From an uncultured Fusibacter sp. (GTDB taxonomy: Bacteria; Bacillota; Clostridia; Peptostreptococcales; Acidaminobacteraceae), in the NCBI GenBank assembly GCA_937958285.1, contig CALFXQ010000099.1:1-6114 (forward strand): a stretch of DNA of 6,114 nucleotides, in the 5' to 3' direction. The notes beneath the pieces were generated by a model. It had not been told where the DNA came from and searched no databases. It saw only the letters and a program-made list of their open reading frames with translations. Position 1 is the stretch's first letter; every line of letters begins with the position of its first letter. A program made the translations under genes and the position numbers. Shown here one piece after another: positions 1 through 6,039 of this stretch.

Positions 1-2
1 TT

Positions 3-713
3 CCCAAAAAGGGATCGTCTACACTAAACAGGATGACGACATCAGCGCGGACACCGAAAGTACTTCAGGAAATATTTTTTCTGGCAGAAGAAATATATGT
101 TCCGCCCTTAACTGCCGTTCAGTTTTTGCGGAAGACCGCTGCTTTTTACCCGAAGTTTAACGAAGAAGAGTACTATCGCAATTTAAAGATATTTGATGTT
201 GAGATAGGCGTGAGGATGGATAAGCTTTCCTATGGCCAGCAGAAAAAGGCCATGATAGCATTTGCCTTAGCCACGAATACCGTTCTACTTGTCATGGACG
301 AACCGACAAATGGCCTGGATATCCCATCAAAAGTTCAATTCAGAAAGATCATAGCTTCATCGTTAACTGAAGAACGGATCATAATCATATCAACCCACCA
401 GGTACGCGACCTGGACAACCTGATCGATGCGGTTATTGTAATTCACAACAAGGAGATCGTGCTAAGTGCAAAGGTCGACGAGATTAGCGAAAAGATAACA
501 TTTGCGTTGATAGAGGAGGAGGACGGACTCGACGTTTTATACCAGGAGGAAAGCATGAAGGGGCAATATGCTATTCTTGTTAATTCCGGGGATAACTCCG
601 GCAAGGTCGACCTGGAGTTGTTATTCAATGCCATAACCAGTGTTTTGCGAATGTCCAAGCACCTCATTCATAAACATCAGCTCTGGAATTTCTTTAACTT
701 CATGGCCGATTAG
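3..713 (+). CDS. ABC transporter ATP-binding protein, partial at both ends
   Basis: This is the ATPase subunit of an ABC (probably ABC-2 type) exporter, which would power a membrane permease from the cytoplasm. The frame is open from base 3, and the codons before the ATG at 33 still read like the family (PKKGSSTLNR...), so that ATG is not the true start. Walker A lies upstream of the window. Visible motifs are the Q-loop region FFLAEE (~81-113), the signature LSYGQ (225-239, a variant of LSGGQ), Walker B LLVMDE with Asp at 297-299 and Glu at 300-302, the D-loop NGLD, and the H-loop His at 396-398. Family resemblance continues to LFNAITS (~641). The last ~24 residues, to the stop at 711-713, are antisense of the response-regulator gene and not family sequence, so the native C-terminus is lost. 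The protein style suggests Bacteroidota. The family call is firm; the exported substrate cannot be told. Confidence 0.85.
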   Translation, partial: PKKGSSTLNRMTTSARTPKVLQEIFFLAEEIYVPPLTAVQFLRKTAAFYPKFNEEEYYRNLKIFDVEIGVRMDKLSYGQQKKAMIAFALATNTVLLVMDEPTNGLDIPSKVQFRKIIASSLTEERIIIISTHQVRDLDNLIDAVIVIHNKEIVLSAKVDEISEKITFALIEEEDGLDVLYQEESMKGQYAILVNSGDNSGKVDLELLFNAITSVLRMSKHLIHKHQLWNFFNFMAD

Positions 714-1448
714 CTCTTGATACTTTCCAGTCGCTGCGACGATTTTAATTTTTCTGTGTTGTTCAATAGTGACAAAGCCAGCATGTCGCTCTAAGGCAGT
801 ATGATCGCGCATGTAAATCATACCCGGTTGATCTTGATAAAAGTTCGAGAGCTCAGTCAATACACTGGTGAGAAAGTCATCTAGCTTTTCTTGCTGAAAA
901 AGCATACTCGAAGCTTGAATAATGCGTTCGAGGCCCTTTTTATGCCTCTGTAATCGCTGCAAGTCTCTAAAGTTTCTCAGTGCTGTATAAAGAGTGGTGT
1001 GCATCCGTTTAACAGTAAGTTCTGTCTTTAGGCGATAGTCGTTGATGTCGTATTGCTTAATCACTTCTTCTTCTGGAGCTTCTCCAGGCTGACCGGTACG
1101 CAAGACGATGCGGGTCATGTCGTTTTTTAGCACCTCGCGAAGATATACCACCACATCTAGACCTGAATGATGGCTTTCCATCACTACATCGAGAAACAAG
1201 ATTGCAGTGTCTGGATGGTCGACTAATAACTTTTTCGCCTCTTCTCCAGTATATGCATGAATAAACTCCAATTTTTTACCTTCAAAACTGAAATCCTTTA
1301 AAATCATCTTAGTAATCATGTGTACTTCGCGATCGTCATCTGCGATCATCAATTTATAGGTCCCTAAGTTTAAGACCTTTTTCTCGATTTCTTTGTCGTC
1401 TTTTAAAAAGTCTAACTGTATATGATCGAGGTTTAAATCACTGTGCAT
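621..1448 (-). CDS. Response regulator with receiver and DUF3369 region, C-terminally truncated
   Basis: This is a cytoplasmic response regulator, probably the partner of the kinase encoded just upstream. Residues ~30-155 form a receiver domain: acidic residues D37-D39, phospho-acceptor D87 in LFLDVVME, the conserved Thr in LRTGQPG (T118) and Lys in RLKTELT (K141). RTGQPG...YDINDY is typical of regulators that carry DUF3369 after the receiver. The DUF3369/GAF-like region begins around residue 165 (HKKGLERIIQASS) and runs into ...IVAATGKYQELIGHE. These proteins normally go on well beyond 275 residues, often into an HD-GYP, GGDEF or other output domain. Here the frame stops shortly after the junction near 640, so the output domain and the controlled process are unknown. 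The start is the ATG at 1446-1448, with AAGGAG (plus-strand 1457-1462) 8 bases upstream. It lies 39 bases downstream of the kinase stop. Confidence 0.87.
   Translation of the reverse strand: MHSDLNLDHIQLDFLKDDKEIEKKVLNLGTYKLMIADDDREVHMITKMILKDFSFEGKKLEFIHAYTGEEAKKLLVDHPDTAILFLDVVMESHHSGLDVVVYLREVLKNDMTRIVLRTGQPGEAPEEEVIKQYDINDYRLKTELTVKRMHTTLYTALRNFRDLQRLQRHKKGLERIIQASSMLFQQEKLDDFLTSVLTELSNFYQDQPGMIYMRDHTALERHAGFVTIEQHRKIKIVAATGKYQELIGHEVKEIPELMFMNEVLGHSQNTGYGIE
630..655. other. Junction between two unrelated sequences (chimera or recombination point)
   Basis: Two genes facing each other both lose family resemblance here. The plus-strand ABC ATPase reads normally to about 641 and then continues into antisense sequence. 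The minus-strand DUF3369 regulator reads plausibly down to about 639 and then ends in a short run (GYGIE) and a stop at 621-623. The two frames therefore overlap tail to tail over 621-713, as expected when two truncated genes are fused. I see no insertion sequence, att-like repeat or tRNA at the point. Assembly or amplification chimera is the simplest explanation; a real recombination event is the alternative. Confidence 0.7.
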
Positions 1449-1456
1449 AACATTTT

Positions 1457-1462
1457 CTCCTT
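1457..1462 (-). promoter_or_regulatory. Ribosome binding site of the response regulator
   Basis: AAGGAG on the minus strand, 8 bases before the ATG at 1446-1448. It lies in the 39-base gap after the kinase stop codon. This supports the regulator's start and independent initiation within a shared transcript. Confidence 0.75.
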
Positions 1463-1472
1463 AAGATTATCA

Positions 1473-1500
1473 TTTACATTTTAGAGTTTACATTTTAGGT
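1473..1500. repeat. Two tandem 14-base units over the kinase stop codon
   Basis: Units 1473-1486 and 1487-1500 share their first 12 bases (TTTACATTTTAG) and differ only in the last two (AG against GT). The kinase stop codon (plus-strand 1488-1490) lies in the second unit. This looks like a small slippage duplication at the gene end. A regulatory role is possible but nothing shows it. Confidence 0.6.
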
Positions 1501-3569
1501 ACAGTAATCACAAACTTTGTGCCAATACCCTTTTCAGTTTCTAAAGTTATGCTACCTCTCAATATTCCCGTTACTAAATTATAAATGATATTAAGTCCCA
1601 ATCCGCTTCCGCCTGTACCCCGACTTGTTGTGTAAAATGGATCGAATACGTGGTCACGATGTACTTCGTCGATACCACTACCGTTATCAGAGAATTCAAC
1701 AATTAACGAATTGTCACTTTCTATAACTACGATGCTTATAATACCCTCTTTCTGATTGATAAATGCATGAGTTAAAGCATTCATGATTAAATTTGTAAAA
1801 ATCTGCGACCACACGCCAGGATAAGAGTTGATGGTGATGGACTCACGGCATGCAACAGTAAAAGTATGATTGGTGTGTTTATACTCATGCTTTAAACTTG
1901 TGATAACCATGCCAATATATGCTTCAAAATCAAAGTATTCAAGAACCTCTGAACTCTGACTTACTGCTATCTCTTTAAAGCTCTTGATTAGTGAAGCAGC
2001 CCTAGTGAGATTCGTATTGAGTATAGCCGTGCTCTCTTCCATATTGTCGATGTATTTTAACAAGTCTTGCTTTGTCATTTGATTGTTGACAAGAAGCGCT
2101 TTTACATGGGCGTTCGCCTCTTCCATAAAGCTTGCTGCCGTTACAGATACTCCTAAGGGCGTGTTGACCTCATGTGATATTCCAGAAACTAAACTGCCTA
2201 GTGAGGCCAGCTTTTCTCTGTCCACCAATTCTTTCATCGTGCGTTCAAGTTCTGTTGTACGTTCGGCAATAGCTGCTTCTAAAAGTGATTTTTCGCGATG
2301 ATGCATTACGTCTAACTGTTCGAGATTACTCTTGATTTGAGAAGACATGCGATTAAATGCCGTTATCAACTCATGGGTTTCAAACAGGGAGTGCTTACTG
2401 AGAGGTATGTCATTTCCAAGATGCCCCTCCGATATATCTACCGCTGCCTTTGCAACCGATATGATTGGATTTGCAAAGCGTCCAATCATGAGTAAACTCC
2501 CAATAGTACCCACAATCATAACAGTGAACATCACGAATATCGACAGTATCAAGTTGTTCTTAACGGTGTCCATAATATCGGCTTCTGGTATTGCCGCGAT
2601 AATTTTCCACCCCAAATTCAAGCGCGCATCCACTTCTTTCCCAAGTAAATAGTATGATTGGTCTCCTAGCTTCACACGCACTACATCGTCGAAATGGTTC
2701 ATTGACTTTCTCAGATGTTTTGCACTATCAGAAATGACGATATCTTCACTTTCGATTGCCAAAAGCGGTTCTGCCGACGAAGGGTCTCCCTCACGGGCTT
2801 TTAGTGTTTGTGATTTCCCAGATTGTGCAACGAGTTTCCAATCTCTGTCGACAATATATATAAGACCAGTGCCTTTTGTCTTGTCGTTTGCCAAGAATTG
2901 ATTGATGCCATTTAACTTAACATCGAGCTCTGCAACGCCCTTAAAAACACCAACTTTATCGATTATTGGCGCAATTGTACTAATTGTCGATTCGTTTTTC
3001 TCGTCGACATTGATATAAATTGGCGACCACTGGATTACCGGATTGTTTTTAACGGGCTTGTACCATGGCCTTTCACCTGGATTATAGCCCTCATAGCTTG
3101 CAATTTGATCGGTCTTCTCATCTTCGCCTGCATAAATGTTGAGTTTAAAAGCTGTAGTCTCGTCTTGGCGCATAAGGGAATATGTACCATCGTCGTTAAG
3201 TCGATATCCCATATACCGCTTTTGTTCATCGCCGTAGCTGGCAACGCTAATTTGTGGCAGGTGAAGCTTTTGTGCCTTTAAGAAATTAAGGGTAAAGTCT
3301 TTATTTCGCTCGATTGCATTTGGGTCTGATGTCTCAAATTCCGCTATCGAACTTGCATAAATAGCACTTAACCGATGTGGTTCACCTATAAATGAATTGA
3401 TTTTTTCGTTTGTAAGTTCACTGAGCGCACTAATTACTCTATAGCCATGCTGAACAGCTAAAAATTGGTAATTTGAGTACCACAAATAAATCACAGCACT
3501 GGCCATAATAATAAGCATCGAGATAATAGGAATGATCATTGCAGTCTTTAAAGAAAGTCTATTGCGCAT
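1488..3569 (-). CDS. Sensor histidine kinase with dCache, HAMP and HATPase domains
   Basis: This is an inner-membrane sensor kinase of 693 residues. In order it has a membrane helix (~11-31), a large periplasmic double-Cache domain (~32-330), a second helix (~338-362), HAMP (~363-415), a coiled coil (~416-455), a dimerisation/phospho-acceptor helix with the H-box SGISHEVNTPLG (H466), and a HATPase domain. The ATPase boxes are N (NLIMNAL, N597), G1 (SDNGSGI), F (FDPFYTT) and G2 (GTGGSGLGL). All catalytic motifs are intact and no receiver is fused. The Cache domain has Y162, R167, W169, Y170, Y185 and D216, which resembles the amino-acid-binding Cache motif. I chose the ATG at 3567-3569 over a TTG 60 bases upstream because GGAGG sits 5 bases before it, and the protein then starts directly before the first helix. 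The response regulator follows 39 bases downstream, so the two are likely a cognate pair. The specific ligand is not identifiable. Confidence 0.93.
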   Translation of the reverse strand: MRNRLSLKTAMIIPIISMLIIMASAVIYLWYSNYQFLAVQHGYRVISALSELTNEKINSFIGEPHRLSAIYASSIAEFETSDPNAIERNKDFTLNFLKAQKLHLPQISVASYGDEQKRYMGYRLNDDGTYSLMRQDETTAFKLNIYAGEDEKTDQIASYEGYNPGERPWYKPVKNNPVIQWSPIYINVDEKNESTISTIAPIIDKVGVFKGVAELDVKLNGINQFLANDKTKGTGLIYIVDRDWKLVAQSGKSQTLKAREGDPSSAEPLLAIESEDIVISDSAKHLRKSMNHFDDVVRVKLGDQSYYLLGKEVDARLNLGWKIIAAIPEADIMDTVKNNLILSIFVMFTVMIVGTIGSLLMIGRFANPIISVAKAAVDISEGHLGNDIPLSKHSLFETHELITAFNRMSSQIKSNLEQLDVMHHREKSLLEAAIAERTTELERTMKELVDREKLASLGSLVSGISHEVNTPLGVSVTAASFMEEANAHVKALLVNNQMTKQDLLKYIDNMEESTAILNTNLTRAASLIKSFKEIAVSQSSEVLEYFDFEAYIGMVITSLKHEYKHTNHTFTVACRESITINSYPGVWSQIFTNLIMNALTHAFINQKEGIISIVVIESDNSLIVEFSDNGSGIDEVHRDHVFDPFYTTSRGTGGSGLGLNIIYNLVTGILRGSITLETEKGIGTKFVITVPKM

Positions 3570-3574
3570 TATGC

Positions 3575-3579
3575 CCTCC
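3575..3579 (-). promoter_or_regulatory. Ribosome binding site deciding the kinase start
   Basis: GGAGG on the minus strand lies 5 bases before the ATG at 3567-3569. No comparable site precedes the longer TTG start at 3627-3629, so the shorter reading is preferred. Confidence 0.8.
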
Positions 3580-3630
3580 AAGTGCCTTCTATTGTCATAT
3601 TCATACCAAATATCCAGTGGATTACTCAAG

Positions 3631-3660
3631 ATTATCTAAAAAACATCCTTGTTATGTGAA
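3631..3660 (-). promoter_or_regulatory. Candidate promoter of the kinase/regulator operon
   Basis: On the minus strand, TTCACA (3655-3660) and GATAAT (3631-3636) are separated by 18 bases and resemble sigma-70 -35 and -10 boxes. Transcription would begin near 3624, about 55 bases upstream of the ATG at 3569 and just inside the rejected TTG start. This is read by eye from an AT-rich region, so it is only a candidate. Confidence 0.4.
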
Positions 3661-3680
3661 GAATCTTAATTGTCAATCTA

Positions 3681-3705
3681 TAGCAAATATCGGGCATATT
3701 TGTTA
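3681..3705. promoter_or_regulatory. Imperfect palindrome, candidate operator
   Basis: Two 10-base arms, TAGCAAATAT (3681-3690) and ATATTTGTTA (3696-3705), flank the 5-base centre CGGGC. Nine of ten positions are complementary; the exception is G3683 against T3703. The right arm overlaps the extended -10 element of the rightward promoter, where a bound repressor would block RNA polymerase. No regulator family is recognised from the sequence. A hairpin in DNA or RNA is less likely, as the site lies at or upstream of the expected transcription start. Confidence 0.5.
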
Positions 3706-3709
3706 CAAT
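3701..3709 (+). promoter_or_regulatory. Extended -10 promoter of the SPFH/zinc-ribbon operon
   Basis: TGTTACAAT matches the extended -10 pattern TGnTATAAT with one change. No convincing -35 box lies 16-18 bases upstream; a TTGTCA at 3670-3675 is too far away (28 bases). Transcription would begin near 3716, giving a leader of about 40 bases before the ATG at 3755. No sigma-54 site (GG-N10-GC type), which proteobacterial psp promoters use, was seen. Confidence 0.45.
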
Positions 3710-3743
3710 GAGATATCGTTTAATATTACTACGTTTTAATAAT

Positions 3744-3748
3744 GGAGG
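3744..3748 (+). promoter_or_regulatory. Ribosome binding site of the SPFH gene
   Basis: GGAGG lies 6 bases before the ATG at 3755-3757, a strong and well spaced site that fixes the start. Confidence 0.85.
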
Positions 3749-3754
3749 TTTCGA

Positions 3755-4813
3755 ATGGGCCTATTTAAGCAATTTATCGAAGTTATCGAATGGCAAGAAA
3801 CGCGAAGCGATCGTATGGTTTATCAATTTCCAGTTCATAAAAACGAAATCAAAATGGGTGCGCAGTTGACTGTAAGAGAAGGTCAAGTGGCAATATTTGT
3901 AAACGAAGGCCAGATTGCAGACGTCTACGAACCGGGTCGTTATCAACTTACAACTCAAAATATGCCCGTCTTAACAATGCTTAAATCTTGGCCCTACGGT
4001 TTTACGTCTCCATTTAAAGCCGAAGTCTATTTTGTAAACACTACACAGTTTCTAGATCAAAAATGGGGTACAACTAACCCTATTATGATGAGAGATCCTG
4101 AATTTGGCATCATTCGATTGAGAGGCTTCGGCACATTTGCATACCGAGTAACCGATGCTGTAACATTCATGAAAGAGGTCTTTGGAAGTAATCGCTTTGC
4201 AGATACAGAAATGATTACACCCCAGCTCAAGGCTCAAATACTAAGCACGATAACCGACCTCCTTGCGGAAATGAAAATTCCTGCATTAGATTTGGCTACA
4301 CAATACGACGAAATTGCCGAAGCGGCGATTAAAAAAATTGCAAGTCAGTTTGCCGTTTATGGTCTGTCGCTGACATCCCTTGTTATACAAAATCTCTCTC
4401 TGCCCGAGGAAGTTGAAAAGGCGATGGATAAGCGCACGCAAATGGGCGTGCTCGGCGACATAGGTAAATACACCCAGTTTCAAACCGCCGAGGCCATTAG
4501 AGATGCAGCGCAAAACACAGGCGGTGGCGTGGCTGGCCTAGGTGCTGCCATGGGGGCATCTGCTGCAATGGCTTCTGCCATGCAACAAGCAAATAACCAG
4601 TCTCAGGCACAAATGCAATCACAGGGCACTTCTAATCAACAGGCCAATGCAGGCGCAACTAACTTTTGCTCCGATTGTGGTCGTTCAAACTCTGCAGGTT
4701 CAAATTTCTGCGCTGGTTGCGGGAAGCGATTAGCACCTCCAAGCTGCCCAAAATGTCAGGCTCAAAATCCTGCGGGTTCTAAATTTTGCCAAAACTGCGG
4801 TCAGGCGTTATAG
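3755..4813 (+). CDS. SPFH (band 7) domain protein with C-terminal double zinc ribbon, YdjI-like
   Basis: A 352-residue protein of the SPFH/'virion core' family that includes Bacillus subtilis YdjI, which works with PspA and YdjG/YdjH at stressed membranes. Residues ~1-240 are the SPFH part, with family-typical stretches such as GAQLTVREGQVAIFVNEG (~35-52), VYFVNTTQF, KWGTTNPIMMRDPEFG (~103-118), and PEEVEKAMDKR followed by GKYTQFQ. Residues ~255-300 form a flexible Gly/Ala/Met/Gln linker. The end holds two zinc ribbons: C305/C308 with C319/C322, and C331/C334 with C345/C348, all present. There is no signal peptide or clear membrane helix, so it is probably a cytoplasmic protein that docks to membranes or partners. 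The zinc-ribbon gene follows 2 bases after the stop and is almost certainly co-transcribed. The family is secure; a role in envelope stress is inferred from the Bacillus homologues. Confidence 0.9.
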   Translation: MGLFKQFIEVIEWQETRSDRMVYQFPVHKNEIKMGAQLTVREGQVAIFVNEGQIADVYEPGRYQLTTQNMPVLTMLKSWPYGFTSPFKAEVYFVNTTQFLDQKWGTTNPIMMRDPEFGIIRLRGFGTFAYRVTDAVTFMKEVFGSNRFADTEMITPQLKAQILSTITDLLAEMKIPALDLATQYDEIAEAAIKKIASQFAVYGLSLTSLVIQNLSLPEEVEKAMDKRTQMGVLGDIGKYTQFQTAEAIRDAAQNTGGGVAGLGAAMGASAAMASAMQQANNQSQAQMQSQGTSNQQANAGATNFCSDCGRSNSAGSNFCAGCGKRLAPPSCPKCQAQNPAGSKFCQNCGQAL

Positions 4814-4815
4814 CG

Positions 4816-5976
4816 ATGTCAGATTATGTAGAGAACACGACAAGTAGCGATCCTCAAGTTGTAGATGCTCAAGCGTACAAGTGTCCCAGTTGTGGCGGCC
4901 CAATGGCCTTTGAGCCCACTAAAACCTTGTTAAAATGCGAATACTGCGATTTTGAAAAAGAGCTTTCGCCAGAAGGCGAACTCACGCGCTACGATTTCTT
5001 TTCCTTTGAGTCAGCGGGCGATCATGTATGGGGCCCTTCAATTAGGGCGATCCACTGCAAAAGTTGTGGTGCACATACGCATTTGAGCGATAAAGACGTT
5101 TCGACAACTTGCCCCTTTTGTGGCTCGCAACACGTTGAACAAGAAGGCCAAACCGAAGGAATTCGCCCTCACGCAGTTATTCCATTTAAACTAGCGCGAA
5201 AAGATGCCTACGACCGATTCGAGAAATGGATCAAAAAGCGTTTTTTTGCTAAGAAAGCCGTAAAAAGTGTACGTGATGAAGAACGCCTCAAGGGTGTCTA
5301 CATCCCCTACTGGCATTTTAACGTTGACTCCTCGAGCCATTACCACTGTCAGATTGGTTATAACTATACAGTCACCGTGACACGCCATGTAATGGAAAAT
5401 GGCAAAAGTGTTGCAAAACAAGTACAAGAAACCAGAGTTCGCTGGGAAAGCAAGGTTGGCCTTATCGATGTGGATTTTGCCGACTTACTTTCTAATGCCA
5501 GCGAGCAGTTTAACAGCGCTAAAATAAATGCTCTAGAGCCTTTCGATTTTAGAGAAGCAAAACCCTACGATTCTGGTTTTCTTTCCGGTTTTGTCGCTGA
5601 AAGATATAGCGTCAGCTTGAATGAGGGTTTCGAACGCTTAAAACCCACAATACATTCAGAAATTGTTGACGCCATAAGAAGAAAGCATCATGGAGACCAT
5701 ATTCGAGGCGCTCAGTTAAATACCCAATACAACAAGGTAGATTTCCAACATGTGCTCTTGCCCATTTGGTTGTCTTCATATTTGTTCAATGGGAAGACCT
5801 ATCAATTTGGTATTAATGGTCAGACTGGCGAAGTTCAAGGTACTTATCCTCTGGACTGGGTAAGGGTTATGCTCGTCGTGTTTGGCATTGCACTTCTCAT
5901 TGCCCTCTACTTTATCTACCAGGAGTCCACTGGAGGCTACGATTCGCTCGTACCACTCTTAAATACATTCGCGTAA
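4816..5976 (+). CDS. Double zinc-ribbon membrane-anchored protein, YdjG-like
   Basis: A 386-residue protein of the family often annotated as TFIIB-type zinc ribbon or 'PriA-like', which includes Bacillus YdjG; it is not a helicase. It has two N-terminal zinc ribbons: C23/C26 with C41/C44, and C81/C84 with C99/C102. A conserved core follows, with VIPF (~121), YIPYWHF (~162-168), LLPIWL (~314-319) and FGINGQTGEVQGTYP (~331-345). One membrane helix (~347-368) lies near the end, leaving a short tail. The ribbons are thus expected in the cytoplasm with the protein tethered by its C-terminus. The ATG at 4816 is preferred over the in-frame TTG at 4786, which overlaps the SPFH gene; it begins two bases after that gene's stop. 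Only a weak AGG (4803-4805) precedes it, suggesting translational coupling. Its partner is presumably the SPFH protein; molecular function is unknown. Confidence 0.86.
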   Translation: MSDYVENTTSSDPQVVDAQAYKCPSCGGPMAFEPTKTLLKCEYCDFEKELSPEGELTRYDFFSFESAGDHVWGPSIRAIHCKSCGAHTHLSDKDVSTTCPFCGSQHVEQEGQTEGIRPHAVIPFKLARKDAYDRFEKWIKKRFFAKKAVKSVRDEERLKGVYIPYWHFNVDSSSHYHCQIGYNYTVTVTRHVMENGKSVAKQVQETRVRWESKVGLIDVDFADLLSNASEQFNSAKINALEPFDFREAKPYDSGFLSGFVAERYSVSLNEGFERLKPTIHSEIVDAIRRKHHGDHIRGAQLNTQYNKVDFQHVLLPIWLSSYLFNGKTYQFGINGQTGEVQGTYPLDWVRVMLVVFGIALLIALYFIYQESTGGYDSLVPLLNTFA

Positions 5977-6007
5977 TTGCGATTCCCATCCCGTATCAGA
6001 CTAGCAA

Positions 6008-6037
6008 AAAAACGTATCAATACATCGATAGGTTTTT
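6008..6037. terminator. Weak A/T-flanked inverted repeat, possible terminator
   Basis: AAAAACgTATC (6008-6018) pairs with GATAgGTTTTT (6027-6037), with a single G-G mismatch and an 8-base loop. It lies 31 bases after the YdjG-like stop and ends in a T-run on either strand. The stem is low in G+C, so it would be a poor intrinsic terminator. Confidence 0.3.
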
Positions 6038-6039
6038 CG

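Noticed and set aside
33..35. ATG at 33 as the true start of the ABC ATPase
   Set aside because: The frame is open and family-like upstream to the window edge, and Walker A would be missing from a protein starting here.
443..667. 74-residue minus-strand frame opposite the ABC ATPase
   Set aside because: Antisense of a recognisable coding region, Ser-rich low-complexity translation, no motif.
2347..2652. 101-residue plus-strand frame opposite the kinase
   Set aside because: It lies wholly antisense to the HAMP and second membrane helix of a clearly real kinase gene, with no ribosome binding site or family resemblance.
3570..3629. Longer kinase start at a TTG (20 extra residues)
   Set aside because: The ATG at 3569 has GGAGG at ideal spacing and sits directly before the first membrane helix; the extra residues are polar with no family look, and the candidate promoter would start transcription inside them.
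3670..3698. TTGTCA as a -35 box for the rightward promoter
   Set aside because: The good -10 (TACAAT, 3704-3709) is 28 bases away, and no acceptable -10 lies 16-18 bases downstream.
3539..3739. 66-residue plus-strand frame through the divergent intergenic region
   Set aside because: It starts inside the kinase gene, has no ribosome binding site, and runs through both promoters and the palindrome.
4786..4815. TTG start for the zinc-ribbon gene, overlapping the SPFH gene
   Set aside because: The ATG at 4816, two bases after the SPFH stop, is a simpler coupled start; the extra ten residues are just the SPFH zinc-ribbon codons read out of frame.
5191..5427. 78-residue minus-strand frame opposite the YdjG-like gene
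   Set aside because: Shadow frame of a well supported gene, without any family feature.
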